Assembly (NCBI GenBank): GCA_019671135.1
Contig: JAHRHY010000001.1
Span: 3,844,001 to 3,908,000 of the forward strand
Direction: 5' to 3'
DNA length: 64,000 bases
From: Linnemannia hyalina
Taxonomy: Eukaryota; Mortierellomycota; Mortierellomycetes; Mortierellales; Mortierellaceae
The notes beneath the pieces are model-generated. The model saw only the letters and a list, made by a program, of their open reading frames with translations, was not told the DNA's origin and ran no database searches. Numbering within the stretch: position 1 is the first letter of the stretch; the number at the start of each line of letters is the position of its first letter. The position numbers and the translations under genes are program-made. Of the stretch, positions 10,510 through 21,294 are shown one piece after another.

Positions 10510-11790
10510 TTTTCTCACACGAGCATCAATGCCAACCTCGGCGACAAGGATGCTCAAATGGTTCTTGACGATATGTACATGGATGGCGAGGGAGTTCAAC
10601 AGGACTACCAAGCGGCCATGGAATGGTACCTTCGAGCAGCCAATCAAGGATATGCCATTGGTCAGCGCAGAGTTGCCTATCTCTACAGTTTGGGTCTCGG
10701 CGTCGCACATGACTACTTTGCAGCCCTGACCTGGAACCTTAAGGCTGCCGCCCAGGGAGATGCGGGAGCCCAGTGCAACGCTGGAAACCTTTACCACCAA
10801 GGCCAAGGCACCTCTCAGGACTTTTCCAAAGCAATGGAGTTGTTCCTCTTAGCCGCCGACCAAGGACACGCAAAAGCACAGAACCACATCGGCAACATGT
10901 ATCACGACGGTGTTGGTGTTCCCCAGGATTTCTCCCAAGCATTGGAATGGTACCTCAAGGCTGCCGAACAGAATGCTACCTATGCACAAAGCAGCATCGG
11001 CAGCAGTTACCGTCACGGCGAAGGAGTGACGAAGGATTTCTCTAAGGCGATGGAGTGGTTCCTCTTGGCAGCCGACTAAGGAGACGCGTATGCCCAGAAC
11101 AACATCGGCGATATGTATAGTAACGGTCTTGGTGTACCGCAGGACTACTCCCAAGCATTCGACTGGTACAGCAAAGCCGCTGCACAGGATGATCAACACG
11201 CTCAGGGTAACTTCGGATGTATGTACATTGACGGCGAAGGCGTGACGCAGAGCTTTTCTACAGCAATGGAGTGGTTTAATAAGTCGGCTGAACAAGGAAA
11301 CGCAGACGCCCAGGCAATCATTGGCTATTTGTACTATGACGGTGAGGGAGTGGCAAAGGACTATTCCAAGGCAAGGGAGTGGTTTGCTAAGGCGGCCGAG
11401 CAAGGAAACGCATTTTCGCAGCACAACCTCGGATGTTTGTACCATGACGGACAAGGAGTGGAACAGGATTATGTTCAGGCGATGACATGGTACCGCAAAG
11501 CTGCTGATCAAGATTACATGGAGGCACAATACAGCGTTGGGCGCATGTACCAGAACGGTCACGGTGTGCCTGTAGACTACTCGCAAGCATCGGTGTGGCT
11601 CCTCAAGGCCGCCAAGCAAGGCCACGACGGAGCTCAGTATGCCGTTGGGAAACTGTATGAGTACGGCGATGGAGTACCGCAGGATGTTACGACAGCGATG
11701 GAGTGGTATCTGAAGGCAGCCAAGCAATGGCACCGGGACGCACGGAAGCGCCTGGGCTGCTTGTACCAATATGAAGCCGGCTTTTATTAA
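10510..11790 (+). pseudogene. Sel1-repeat copy 3, 5'-truncated with in-frame stop
   Basis: Coding similarity starts abruptly at about 10520 (TSINANLGDKDAQ), so the whole disordered N-terminus, the intron and the promoter are missing. About eleven Sel1 repeats follow in a single frame, broken once by TAA at 11077-11079. Sibling repeats have the Gln of AADQGD at this place, so one CAA to TAA change explains the stop. The frame is otherwise open to 11788. The last three repeats are nearly identical to copies 1 and 2. The segment after the stop could still give an 11113-11790 protein, but no promoter is visible. I call it a young pseudogene. Confidence 0.75.
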
Positions 11791-12099
11791 AGTATGGACA
11801 ATATGTCGTTTGCGATGTTCACTTTGTTGTGTAAAAAGATGTATCGTACATTTCGGTGGCAGGCGTGAAAGTCGATCCATTGTATAGCGGGAGGGGAGTG
11901 AAAGTCGAATCGGTGAACTGAGAATCAACAATCGCTTCTTTCTCTTGTTATTTTTTCTCACACAACCAAACTTTGCTTCTCTTTCGCTCACCACCCTTCC
12001 TTTCAACCTTATCTTCTTTTTCACTTTTCACTTTTCACTCGCGCCTTGGACACTACATACAACCACCATCACCAGCAATTATTGACACGTTCTCTTCTA

Positions 12100-12520
12100 T
12101 TGGTATCACAAGGCAGCAGCAGCGCAAGGATTCTCAAAAGGTGAATACAGGATAGGCCTCCTCTACCGACTTGGTCTCGGAATCGATCAGCCGCGACTCA
12201 ACAGCCATGGAATGATATGCCAACGCGGCCGCAAAAGGGGACGCTTTACCGGCCAGTGCATCATCGGCTACCTGTACGGACATGGTTTCGGCGTGGATCG
12301 GGACGATTCTCAATCAATGGTCTGGTAGCTCAAAGCGGCCGGCCAAGGATATGTAGTAGATCTGCAAAAACGTCGGGAATGTGTATGTCCTCGGCCGCGG
12401 TAGGCCCAAGGATTACCCCGCCCCCCTCCTCCTGGGCGATTGAATGGTTCCTAAAGTCTGCCGATCACGGGTACAACACATCATGGCGTTTCGGAATCGG
12501 CACCTGAACATTATCTACGA
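12100..12520 (+). pseudogene. Relic of a fourth Sel1-repeat gene
   Basis: A translated frame gives recognisable Sel1 pieces: AQGFSKGEYRIGLLYRLGLG, then CIIGYLYGHGFGVDRDDSQ and LKAAGQGY. These are broken by stops (for example the TAG in tggtctggtag near 12329) and by frame changes. At least three repeats can be traced. The level of decay is much higher than in copy 3, so this copy died earlier. Confidence 0.7.
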
Positions 12521-12919
12521 CAAATCTACAATACTAAGGCAATATGACAGATGAGGAACAAGGGCAGAGTATTTTACTTTCCCTCGGCTCCCTTTGCGCA
12601 ACCATGATACTACTCCCTTATGGAAGATGCCAAATCGTATGAATTGCATGAACTATGTGTCATGCGATCTCCTTCTAGCCTCCTCCTCCCTTCTCCTGCT
12701 CTTCCCTCATTCACACTCTCTTGCTCTGTTGCTTTAACAATTAGTGTCGTTATCCATCTCATTGACAACTCAACAACATCACTGTCATCTTGCTTATCTT
12801 CTTCATTTCGTTCTTCCTTCCTAACCTCCTTCTTTTCCTCATTCCTTCGTTATCGTACCTTCTTGTGAACCATCATCACTCTACCCGTCAACTCCGTCAC
12901 GATCACGTTCTCCAGCTTT
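12521..12919. other. Promoter-type spacer
   Basis: This spacer is strongly pyrimidine-rich (12660-12900), as is usual upstream of genes in this genome. No gene is seen. Confidence 0.4.
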
Positions 12920-13918
12920 ATGAATAAGATGTTCCAGATACATCCCCTCGATCTACATGAGATTCGTTCAAGAATTGCCAGCAGCCTTGGCCTCAAAGAC
13001 CTCGCGACCTGTGCGCGTGTGAGTCAGGATTGGAACGACTCTTTCACGCCTCCACTCTACAACTCTGTCGTCTTGTCGAAACATGGCCTCAGCATGGAAT
13101 CTGTTGAGAGAAACAAGCACCTTATACAAAGCCTGAAGATTCGGAGCTTTACCTATGGAAGACTATCATCGACATCTGCCAGAGACAAAGTAGTTTTTAG
13201 TGTCATGGCTTACTCGACTCTGACCACTTTGGACTTGAGGTACAACTCGATCGGAGACAACGGAGCTCAGGCGCTGTCTGAGGCACTCATGATGAACTCG
13301 ACCCTGACCACTTTGGACTTGGGGGCCACCTCGATCGGAGACAACGGAGCTCAGGCACTGTCTGAGGCACTCAAGGTCAACTCGACTCTGACCACTTTGC
13401 ACTTGAACGACAACGTGATCGGAGACTACGGAGCTCAGGCACTGTCTGAAGCACTCAAGGTCAACTCGACACTGACCACTTTGGACTTGAGGTACAACTT
13501 GATCGAAGACAACGGGGCTCAGGCACTGTCTAAGACACTCATGATGAACTCGAATCTGACCACTTTGCACTTGGACGACAACGTGATCGGAGACAACGGA
13601 GCTCAGGCACTGTCTGAAGCACTCAAGGTCAACTCGACCCTGACCACTTTGGACTTGAGGTACAACTCGATCGGAGACAACGGAGCTCAGGCGCTGTCTG
13701 AGGCACTCATGATGAACTCGACCCTGACCACTTTGGACTTGGGGGCCACCTCGATCGGAGACAACGGAGCTCAGGCACTGTCTGAGGCACTCAAGGCCAA
13801 CTCGACCCTGACCACTTTGGACTTGAGGCACAACTCGATCGGAGACAACGGAGCCCAGGCGCTGTCTGAGGCACTCATGATGAACTCGACTGTGACCATT
13901 ACTGGCGTCATATTTTAG
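12920..13918 (+). CDS. F-box protein with RNase-inhibitor-type LRR array
   Basis: A single exon encodes 332 residues. An F-box-like helix pair is visible at about residues 6-50 (HPLDLHEIRSRIASSLGLKD and ARVSQDWN), which would dock to Skp1 in an SCF ubiquitin ligase. From residue 99 there are eight complete 28-residue leucine-rich repeats of the NLRC3/ribonuclease-inhibitor type (consensus STLTTLDL-xx-N-x-IGDNGAQALSEAL), followed by a ninth that breaks down to STVTITGVIF before the stop. The LRR surface would bind a target. The array is unusually uniform at DNA level, and the abrupt end suggests loss of further repeats. Polyadenylation-type AATAAA occurs at about 13952. Confidence 0.75.
   Translation: MNKMFQIHPLDLHEIRSRIASSLGLKDLATCARVSQDWNDSFTPPLYNSVVLSKHGLSMESVERNKHLIQSLKIRSFTYGRLSSTSARDKVVFSVMAYSTLTTLDLRYNSIGDNGAQALSEALMMNSTLTTLDLGATSIGDNGAQALSEALKVNSTLTTLHLNDNVIGDYGAQALSEALKVNSTLTTLDLRYNLIEDNGAQALSKTLMMNSNLTTLHLDDNVIGDNGAQALSEALKVNSTLTTLDLRYNSIGDNGAQALSEALMMNSTLTTLDLGATSIGDNGAQALSEALKANSTLTTLDLRHNSIGDNGAQALSEALMMNSTVTITGVIF
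13214..13885 (+). repeat. Eight 84-bp coding tandem repeats
   Basis: Each unit encodes one 28-residue LRR. Units 1-2 and 6-7 are almost base-identical and are offset by 420 bp, which is exactly five units. This indicates a recent block duplication of five units by unequal crossing-over. Confidence 0.85.
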
Positions 13919-14997
13919 TAATGACCATGCCTAATGATCACTTCATTGAAGATAATAAACAACGCCTTTATTTAATCGTTCTAATTCAGCTACTCCACTC
14001 TACCCTCCATACACTCCTGAAGAAGTCGGTCAACTTTTGAATCTTTGACAGTTATACCGAGCATAGGTTGTGCGTGACTGGTAATAACCTAGCCAGACAT
14101 CCAAAGGACCGGAAAGGGCTTGACTTGCCAATAGGGGGTATAGAAGGACCGACCGACTGTCGCAGAGAGCATGGCTGGCTGGTGACGAATCAGCAAGTCC
14201 AGGGACATGATGGCAGCGGAGGCAGTTGTTGGTCAAGGAGGTACGTCCGTTCAGAAATCTATGAAGCTCTTCGAGGTTGATGCTCGCTGCCCTTTCTGAT
14301 CTTGACCTTGAACTTTGGTGGGGGTGGGGGCGCGCCGGGTTAAGAGCCTTGGCAACGTCCGCTGGCGAGTATGGCCTAGTTTTGTTTCAGATATCAAATC
14401 AAGACAACACAAAATCGTCGGTCCAACAAGACATTGTAAAAGCGTCGCTGAGGAGGGGGGGGGGGGGCCAAAATGAATGTCCGGTAGACACTATTCTTCA
14501 GGAAAAATCGAGCACTGCTGTGCAGACCCTGACAGTTATCGCAATGGTATTGTTGCAGGGAAAGAAAGGGGAAGCAATTGGCCAGATTCCCCAAGTCTGC
14601 GAATCTGATCTTTTCCCGTTTCCAGTATTCAACTGACCGCGTGGTGGGAAACTGGTCTACCTAAAGGAATGTTACAGTATTCGACATGCAAAATCGTGGC
14701 ACGACTTATGACAAGAAAGGATCGCAGACGCTTTTTTATTTTCAGAAAGACAAATTAGAAAGTGTATAGGGTGGTTGAAAAGAAACAAGAGCAAAAAGAC
14801 AATAGAATGGAAAGAGAAAAAAACGAACAATGCGGCAGCCAAGAAAAAAAGTAAAGAAAAAAAAAAAGTATAGTGAAAAGGTATTTCCTGCGGTTGGTTG
14901 ACGCAGGGTGGTATTTTGAGATACATATATAGAGTCGAGAACGCACATCCTGTATGTCCCGACTGTGGTTCATGCCGTCTATTGATCCGTGGACTGT
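13919..14997. other. Intergenic with a 13-base G run
   Basis: No convincing gene is seen. A run of G lies at 14455-14467. The end (14740-14890) is A-rich and is probably the 3' flank of the Sec2-like gene on the minus strand. Confidence 0.4.
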
Positions 14998-17737
14998 TTA
15001 CTGGGCGGCAGCAGCAGTGGCCTTCTCCTCGGCAGTCCAGGGGTTGGCAGCCTCGGGTGCGACAGCAACGGTTGATCCTGTGATAGAGGTGACAGTGGTC
15101 TCCTGGGTCGATGAAGCAGTGGCGGTCTCAATTGTCGTCTTTGTCTCCTCGACAGCCACCGTGGTCTCCTCGACAGCCGCCGTGGTCTCCTCGACTTCCA
15201 CAGAGACCGACTCTTTCCTCTCGAGCGAAGTCTTGGATGAGACTGACTCTTCCTCATCCAAAGTAGTGTCGACATGAGCGCCATGGACTCCTTCAGGCCA
15301 CTCCCCAGAAGGTCCCATGTTTCCGATCGACTGCGAGGAAACACCGAGCTCCGACAACATGATGGGCAAAACACCGGCGCGGGCATAGAACATCTGGAGA
15401 CGAAGGCGCAAACTCTCCGAGTAGAGATCCTCGATCGTGCGGGTCGAGTAGAGTCCAGCGCGAATGTTGCGGATGTAAATGTAAAACTCGCAGGCAGCAA
15501 CGATACGGTCGCGACAGAAGCGGTCGATAAAGTTCCACTCGTCCGAGGTGGCAAGGCGGTATCGATGGGTAAGAGGGCCGGAACGACCGCAGGTCTGGCA
15601 TCCGCCCTTGGGGGCCTGGTAAAGTGCGTACTGGGTCTGAAGCCTCTCCCAGAGCATGTTCTTGTTGGTCATAGAGTTGCGGGCGGGCGAAGGGGGCTGC
15701 TGGGCAGCCAAGACCATGCGCTCGTACTCCTTGACCTGTTCAGCAGTAGCCTCCTCGATGTAGCAGGTGTTGGTGCAGATGCCTTCGGTCAACTTTCTTG
15801 CCGAGATCTTAGGGTTGGATCCGAAACGCAAGCAGGGCTCAACATCCTCGTCCTGGCAATGGCGCATAAAGGGCAAGCTGTGGATCTTGGCGAGACGGAC
15901 GGTCGAACTCTGGGCGACAAACTCCTTGAACTCATGCATCAGCTGTCCGTCAATGGCAATAGCAGTCGCGGGCTCCTCTGCAATGGGCTCTGGCACAGAT
16001 AATTTGTTCAATCCAAAGAGCTGCTGGAGATCCACGCCGGCGCCGCGGCTGGCAGTGTCGGTGGAGGAGCGCTTACTCTGGGGCTGAGTATCGATGATGG
16101 CCTCCATCTTGGTCTTGAGCTCCTTGAGCTGCGAGGTCTCTGCAGCGAGGCGTTCCTGGGCATCCTTGAGTTCGAGCTCGAGGTGTTTACGAGTGAGTTC
16201 CAGCTGGTGACGGGCTCTGGCCTCGGAAGCAACCATGCCGTTGGCCTCTTCGAACAATGTGCGGCTGAGCTCCTCCAACTCACCCTCAACCATCTCCTTG
16301 GCATGCTGCAACTCGGCGACCTTCTCGATCTCGTCCACGTACTTGTCGTTCAGGATGGCGAGATCCCGCTGGGCGCTCAGATAGTCGTCGGTCTTTGCAT
16401 CCAGTGCGTCCTCGAGATCATCAACCTTCTTGCGCAAGACCTCTGCCTCGATGGATTCTGCCGATGCGCGCTTCTGTTCCTCTTCAAGACGCACGTTGGT
16501 TTGCTCCAGTTCCTCCAAGAGAACTGAGCGTTCGTTGTGTGCCTCGGCGAGGGAGGGGATGATGCGGTCGCAGATGTTGCAGGCACGGGTGGTGAGGTCG
16601 GCACAGACTGCGTGGCAGGGACACTCTCCATCAATCAAGACTGTCTCATCCGTGTCCTTTGCAACGCGCTGTGAAGTGGTGGCTGTTTCTTCTGCTATAA
16701 ATGAAATGTCCAAAGGGAGATGTGCGTTAGTGCGACGTGCCTTCTTTTGTTGTTTTGGTCCAATGGGCGTAAGCAAAAAAAGAGATATATTACTATCTCG
16801 GCTGCAAGAAGAAATTGGAGGTGGTTTTGTTGTTATGTTGTCTTATGGAGAAGGAGCAAGAAAACGAGCGAGAGCACTAACAACAAACACACAGTTGGTT
16901 GATGGGTGTTGTAGGTGAGTGGTGAGAAGGAATTGGGCGTAGGGCGAACAATGGATAGAAGGAGGATAAAATCCAATGGAAGCACAAGAAAAGGTGGAAG
17001 AGAGAGACGTGGAGGGTGGAGGAGGAAAGTTTAACCCAACGGGCTTTCTTTTTTCTTCTGTTGTTTGTACTTTGTGTATCCTTCGGGTGGATTGTCACAA
17101 GCCAATTGGATTGATACGAGTTTACAGATATGCACAACACACAACAACAAAGGAAGAATACGAAGAGTAGAAGGTGCAACAGAAAAACACAACGGAAAAC
17201 TCTATCGGGTATGAGACACTCACACCCACAAGTCCTCCTGTTCATCCTGTTTTTGCTAATGCCAAGCACCTGCTCGTTGTGGTTGGTGTTTCCTTCCCTT
17301 CTTTGTCAAAGGGCATACAGATGAACAAACCCCCTTTTTGCATTTGCAGCAGACCAAGGAGAAACTGAGAATACAATGGTTTGTTGTTTTGTTGTTGTCT
17401 CCAAAGTACAGAAAAGTAAAATGAGTGCACACGGGGGACCAATCAAATCCTCCAGGCACCTTTTCTTTTTTTCCCACTTGGTTGGCGGTTTTCTTGGTTA
17501 GTTTCTCAGTGTAAAGAGAGGAGCTGTCGTACCTGAACCGTTGGAAGCGGCAGCAGCACCAGCAGTGGTAGTGGGATCGATGGGGGCAGGGGTGGCGAGG
17601 GCTGCAGTGGCCTTTTGCTGGGGTTCCTTGACGGTCTCGATCAGGTTGTGGATACGCGAGTAGAGATTGGCGATGTCCTTGGCGGTCACGTCCTTGGAGA
17701 CGGGCTCGGGAGCAGGGTGCATTGGTGCCTCAGTCAT
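14998..17737 (-). CDS. SEC2: Sec2-type Rab guanine nucleotide exchange factor
   Basis: Two exons (17737-17533, 16694-14998) join in phase and encode about 633 residues. Sec2/Rabin8 proteins activate Sec4/Rab8 on secretory vesicles in polarised exocytosis. A Cys-rich stretch (CPCHAVCADL...CNICDR, residues 93-112) precedes a long coiled coil at about 115-260. This contains the GEF signature MVEGELEELSRTLFEEANGM at 203-222, the region that pulls open the GTPase. Further on, CQTCGRSG...HRYRL and CEFYIYIRNIRAGLYS match the conserved C-terminal part of GRAB/Rabin proteins. The tail is Glu/Thr/Val-rich. The single intron is unusually long (838 nt), and I saw no extra exon in it. The gene is divergent from the HPP gene. 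Confidence 0.85.
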
Positions 17738-19010
17738 TTTCTTGTATGCTGTATGTGTATGTAGGAGGGAATGAGGGAGGGAGGGGCAGGAGAGTGAAGG
17801 AGGTGAAGGAGGTGAAGGAGGAGGAGCGTGAAGGGTGTAAGAAGGGGAAAAAAGGAGGAAAGGAGATGAAAGGGAAGAGAAGAGAAGAGGACGAGGAGGA
17901 TGGAGTAGTAAGTAAAAAGAGGAGGGGTGACGACAAAGAGCGACAGGTGGTAGTGTGCGTGTGATGGAGAAGAAGAAAAGTGAGCAGATGAGCAGAAAGA
18001 GAAAAAAAAAAGATGATGGTCGAAGCAGAAACGACGACTGGCAAACTGACTACGCTTGCAGGGGAATAGAAGCAAAGAGACAGGCAGAGGCACAGGCACC
18101 ATCAGTGAAACACTCTAACACTCTATAAACGGAACGTCTCAACAGTTGATGGCCACGTGATGGATTGATCGCATCAAACATGAATTGGAAATAGACAGGG
18201 CATCATTATGCGGGCTAAGTTGACTCGGTGGAGAAAGAAAAAAAAAAAAAAAAAAAAAAAGGGAAAGGGAAAATTGTCCAGCAGGACTCCGGTTGAATGA
18301 TTGATTGCTTGATGGTGTTGTTTGATGTCAACAAAAGGAAATCATCGGGACGAGGAGAAGCGAAGCAGGCATGATCTGATAAAGAACGATACCGCAAGGC
18401 TGTTTATTCGTTTTATTCGCGGGTAAATAAATACTGTAGTGGATTGATGGATCAACGAGCAGACGAATGGCTTAGAGAGAGAGAGAGAGAAAGAATGGAG
18501 AACGGTTGCGAAGCAATTCCCGGCCAAGTACAGTACAGTACAGTTCGCTGTAGAGTGGCATGTGCGACGAACGCAAAAATGCGCGATTTCTGGCATTGAA
18601 AACGATTTTTATTTTTCCTGATCCAAAGGCGAAGGAAAGCGTATTGCGCAATTGCTTTTAAAAAGCATAAAAGACGTTGGCTTTCTATTTTTTTCGTTTT
18701 TTGTTCACTCTCCACACTTCTCTCCTGTTTCGTCTCTCTAGTCCTAGCCCAGTGGCAAGGACTCACTCTACTCTCACTCATCGCTCGGCTCATACACCCT
18801 CTTCTCGGCATTGCCACTCTTTTTTGTTTTTTTCTTCTTCATTCTTCTCTTCATCACAAACCATCGCTCGCACTTTGCCCAAGTCACACCTCGCACATAC
18901 CCCCCTCTTCCTTTCCTAGACTCTGTGCATCAATTGCGCACAGCAACAGTACAACAACAACAACGGTCTTACTTCCAAATAGCCATTCGCCCACTGTCCT
19001 TTCAGTCAAG
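17738..19010. other. Divergent promoter region with purine and A tracts
   Basis: This region separates the starts of the Sec2-like and HPP genes. It holds a GA-rich tract at about 17760-17930, an A run at 18237-18260, a GA microsatellite at 18474-18491 and a pyrimidine-rich leader at 18690-18930. No coding frame is convincing. Confidence 0.5.
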
Positions 19011-20668
19011 ATGGTGTCCCCAGCAATCCAGACGTACTTCAGCAAGATGAAGGGCCAACGCTACGATCCCAAGAGACTAAAATCCCCTCCCAAGCCCCCA
19101 ACAAGAATCCAGGTCCTGGTCTCGACCTTTATCGGTTCCTTTATCGGCATTGCGATCGTCGCTTCCATGACCTACAATTCACAGTGGTTCCTTGACAGGA
19201 ACACCCCCGTCATTGCGGGTTCCTTTGGTGCCTCAGCCGTCCTTATATATGGTGCCATTGAGGCCCCCCTCTCTCAGCCTCGTAACGTCAGTAGGTGCCT
19301 CCCTCCTCCTCCTCCTCCCTTCTCTCGCTTGCGCATTCTCCCCTATTTCCCTTTGCACTTGACCCACTTCATGTCCTACCTATGTGTCAACAAACAAACA
19401 AACAAACAAACAAACATTATTGTCCACTTGGCATATTCCATTGCGTGTTCCATCTTTTTTTTCCTTCCCTTCTCCTCTGCAGACTCTGCTTCTGTGTCAT
19501 TGACGTCGTCGATCTTTGTCATTGCACTAAAACCTCCGCAATGATCCCATTCGCTCTCTTTATCCTGCACAATGCAACATTATGACAGTATGCGGGTTTT
19601 ATTTCAAACATGGTTAACACGTTCGGGCGGGTAAATCTCTCTTTTGCCATATCACCTTTTTTAACTTTTTACCAACAACCCCTTGCCCCCTTTCTTCTTC
19701 TAGTCGGCGGACACATCATGGCGTCCTTCATTGGAGTATCGCTCTACAAACTCTTCAACCTGATGTCAACCGAACTCTTCAACCGCCTCCATTGGCTCCT
19801 CTGCTCCCTCGCCGTTTCAATTTCCCTCTTCGTCATGCAAGTCACCCATACCGTTCACCCCCCTGCCTCTGCATCTGCACTCATTGCCGTCACGGGCGGA
19901 CAAGCGATTTATGATCTGGGCTATTGGTACCTACTTTGTCCAATAGCGCTGGGGGTAGCGTTAATGATGATCGTCGCGATGCTTGTTAATAATGTTGTAA
20001 GGACCTATCCATCACATTGGTGGGCCCCCAAGTCGAGAATTATCCACGTTGTTGATCAGGATATGACGACAACGCTTGCAGATTTTATGCCACCCGATGA
20101 TGATGATGAGGATGAAGATGAGCAAGAGAAGGAGGGGCAGAAGGCGGAGAGAGATGGTGTGGCATCATCCCCTCTTGGCAATAACAACAACAAGTCTTCG
20201 ACTCATCACCCCACCATCTCCTCAAGCTCGTCATTGACCTTCTCCCCGCTCGATAACCACTCTTCTCCAAACCACCCCCCAACTTCTATCACGCCACACC
20301 CAGCCCCCATCATACACACTCACACCCAGCCCCAATACGCAGTCTACTACGGCGGAGACCACAAAGAAGAACTTAGAGATGGAGAGATGCTCCAGGAACT
20401 ACACAGCGGCTCCTCCTCTTCCCCCAAGGACCTCGAGCACGGTCATGGCCCTCATGGACTCATCAACCGGCGCCACTCGATTATGATTGGTCTCCGAGGG
20501 TCTACTCACCCCATTGCTCGTACCACTTCGAGCGGCACCACCGTATCCCATGTGACGGCTACGGAGGAAGAGTACCGTGCGACGATTGAGCAGCTCCAAC
20601 AGCGTATCCTCGACCTCGAGTCCCGTCTTGCCGCTGTTCCTGCCGACTCTGGCGCCGGTTCCAACTGA
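19011..20668 (+). CDS. HPP family integral membrane protein
   Basis: Two exons (19011-19290, 19704-20668) join as PRNV|IGGH and encode about 414 residues. The HPP family is a small group of membrane proteins with about four helices; plant and cyanobacterial members have been linked to nitrite transport into plastids, but the fungal role is not established. Visible helices are near residues 35-55, 64-84, 95-145 and 150-180. The family hallmark His-Pro-Pro occurs in THTVHPPASASAL. After the membrane part comes a long disordered tail with an acidic run (DDDDEDEDEQ) and a short C-terminal coiled coil (EEEYRATIEQLQQRILDLES). The 413-nt intron contains a CAAA microsatellite. Confidence 0.85.
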
Positions 20669-21294
20669 TCGTCTTAGACTGTCTCCATTTTTCTTACTTA
20701 GTTACTTATTGCCAGGTCCTGAACCGGAGGTGAGTGAGGTTGAGAAAAAGTGAGGGGAGAGTGTGAACAGGATAAAATGGGGAACTGTGAAAAGCTGTCT
20801 ATTTATGTAGTTTGAAGACAAGAAGAGTACCGGGGATAAAAGGAAAGGTGAATGACAAGAAGTGCAAACAGATATAAGGATAATAACGTGTCAAGATAGA
20901 AAAAGGGTGCAAACAGATGTAAAGAGAATAACAGTCAAGATAGAAGAGGTGCAAACAGATGTTAAGGAACGATTAACGTGTATGCCGAAGCACAAATAAC
21001 TAAACCTAAATTTTTCTTTTTTTCTGTTTAGGATAAGGCAGTTGGAATGTCTCTGCTTTTTTACTTACTTACCGACCCTTCCCTGTCATCCATTAATACC
21101 CCGCCCCTTTCCTTGGCATTCATTAATACCATGTCCCTTTTCTTCACTCCTCCTCACCCGTTACCTACAGTAAAACCTCCCAAAATACTCTTCAGCATGA
21201 TATACAATAAAAAAAAAGAGTTTTTTATTTTATTTTTGTTGCCACTCTCTCACCCGGAGTCACCCCTAGGGCGAAAGCAGTAAACCTCCTTGCT
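20669..21294. other. Convergent 3' flanks, no gene seen
   Basis: This is the spacer between the stops of the HPP gene (plus) and the GRASP gene (minus). A phrase like gtgcaaacagatgt recurs three times between about 20860 and 20965, forming a small degenerate repeat. Confidence 0.45.

Noticed and set aside
13166..13831. Minus-strand open frame with a repeating VVPQVQSGQ pattern opposite the LRR array
   Set aside because: It is a shadow of the 84-bp repeats on the plus strand, where the LRR consensus is clear.
16877..17269. 130-codon frame inside the 838-nt Sec2 intron
   Set aside because: Low-complexity hydrophobic translation; the flanking exons join in phase without it.
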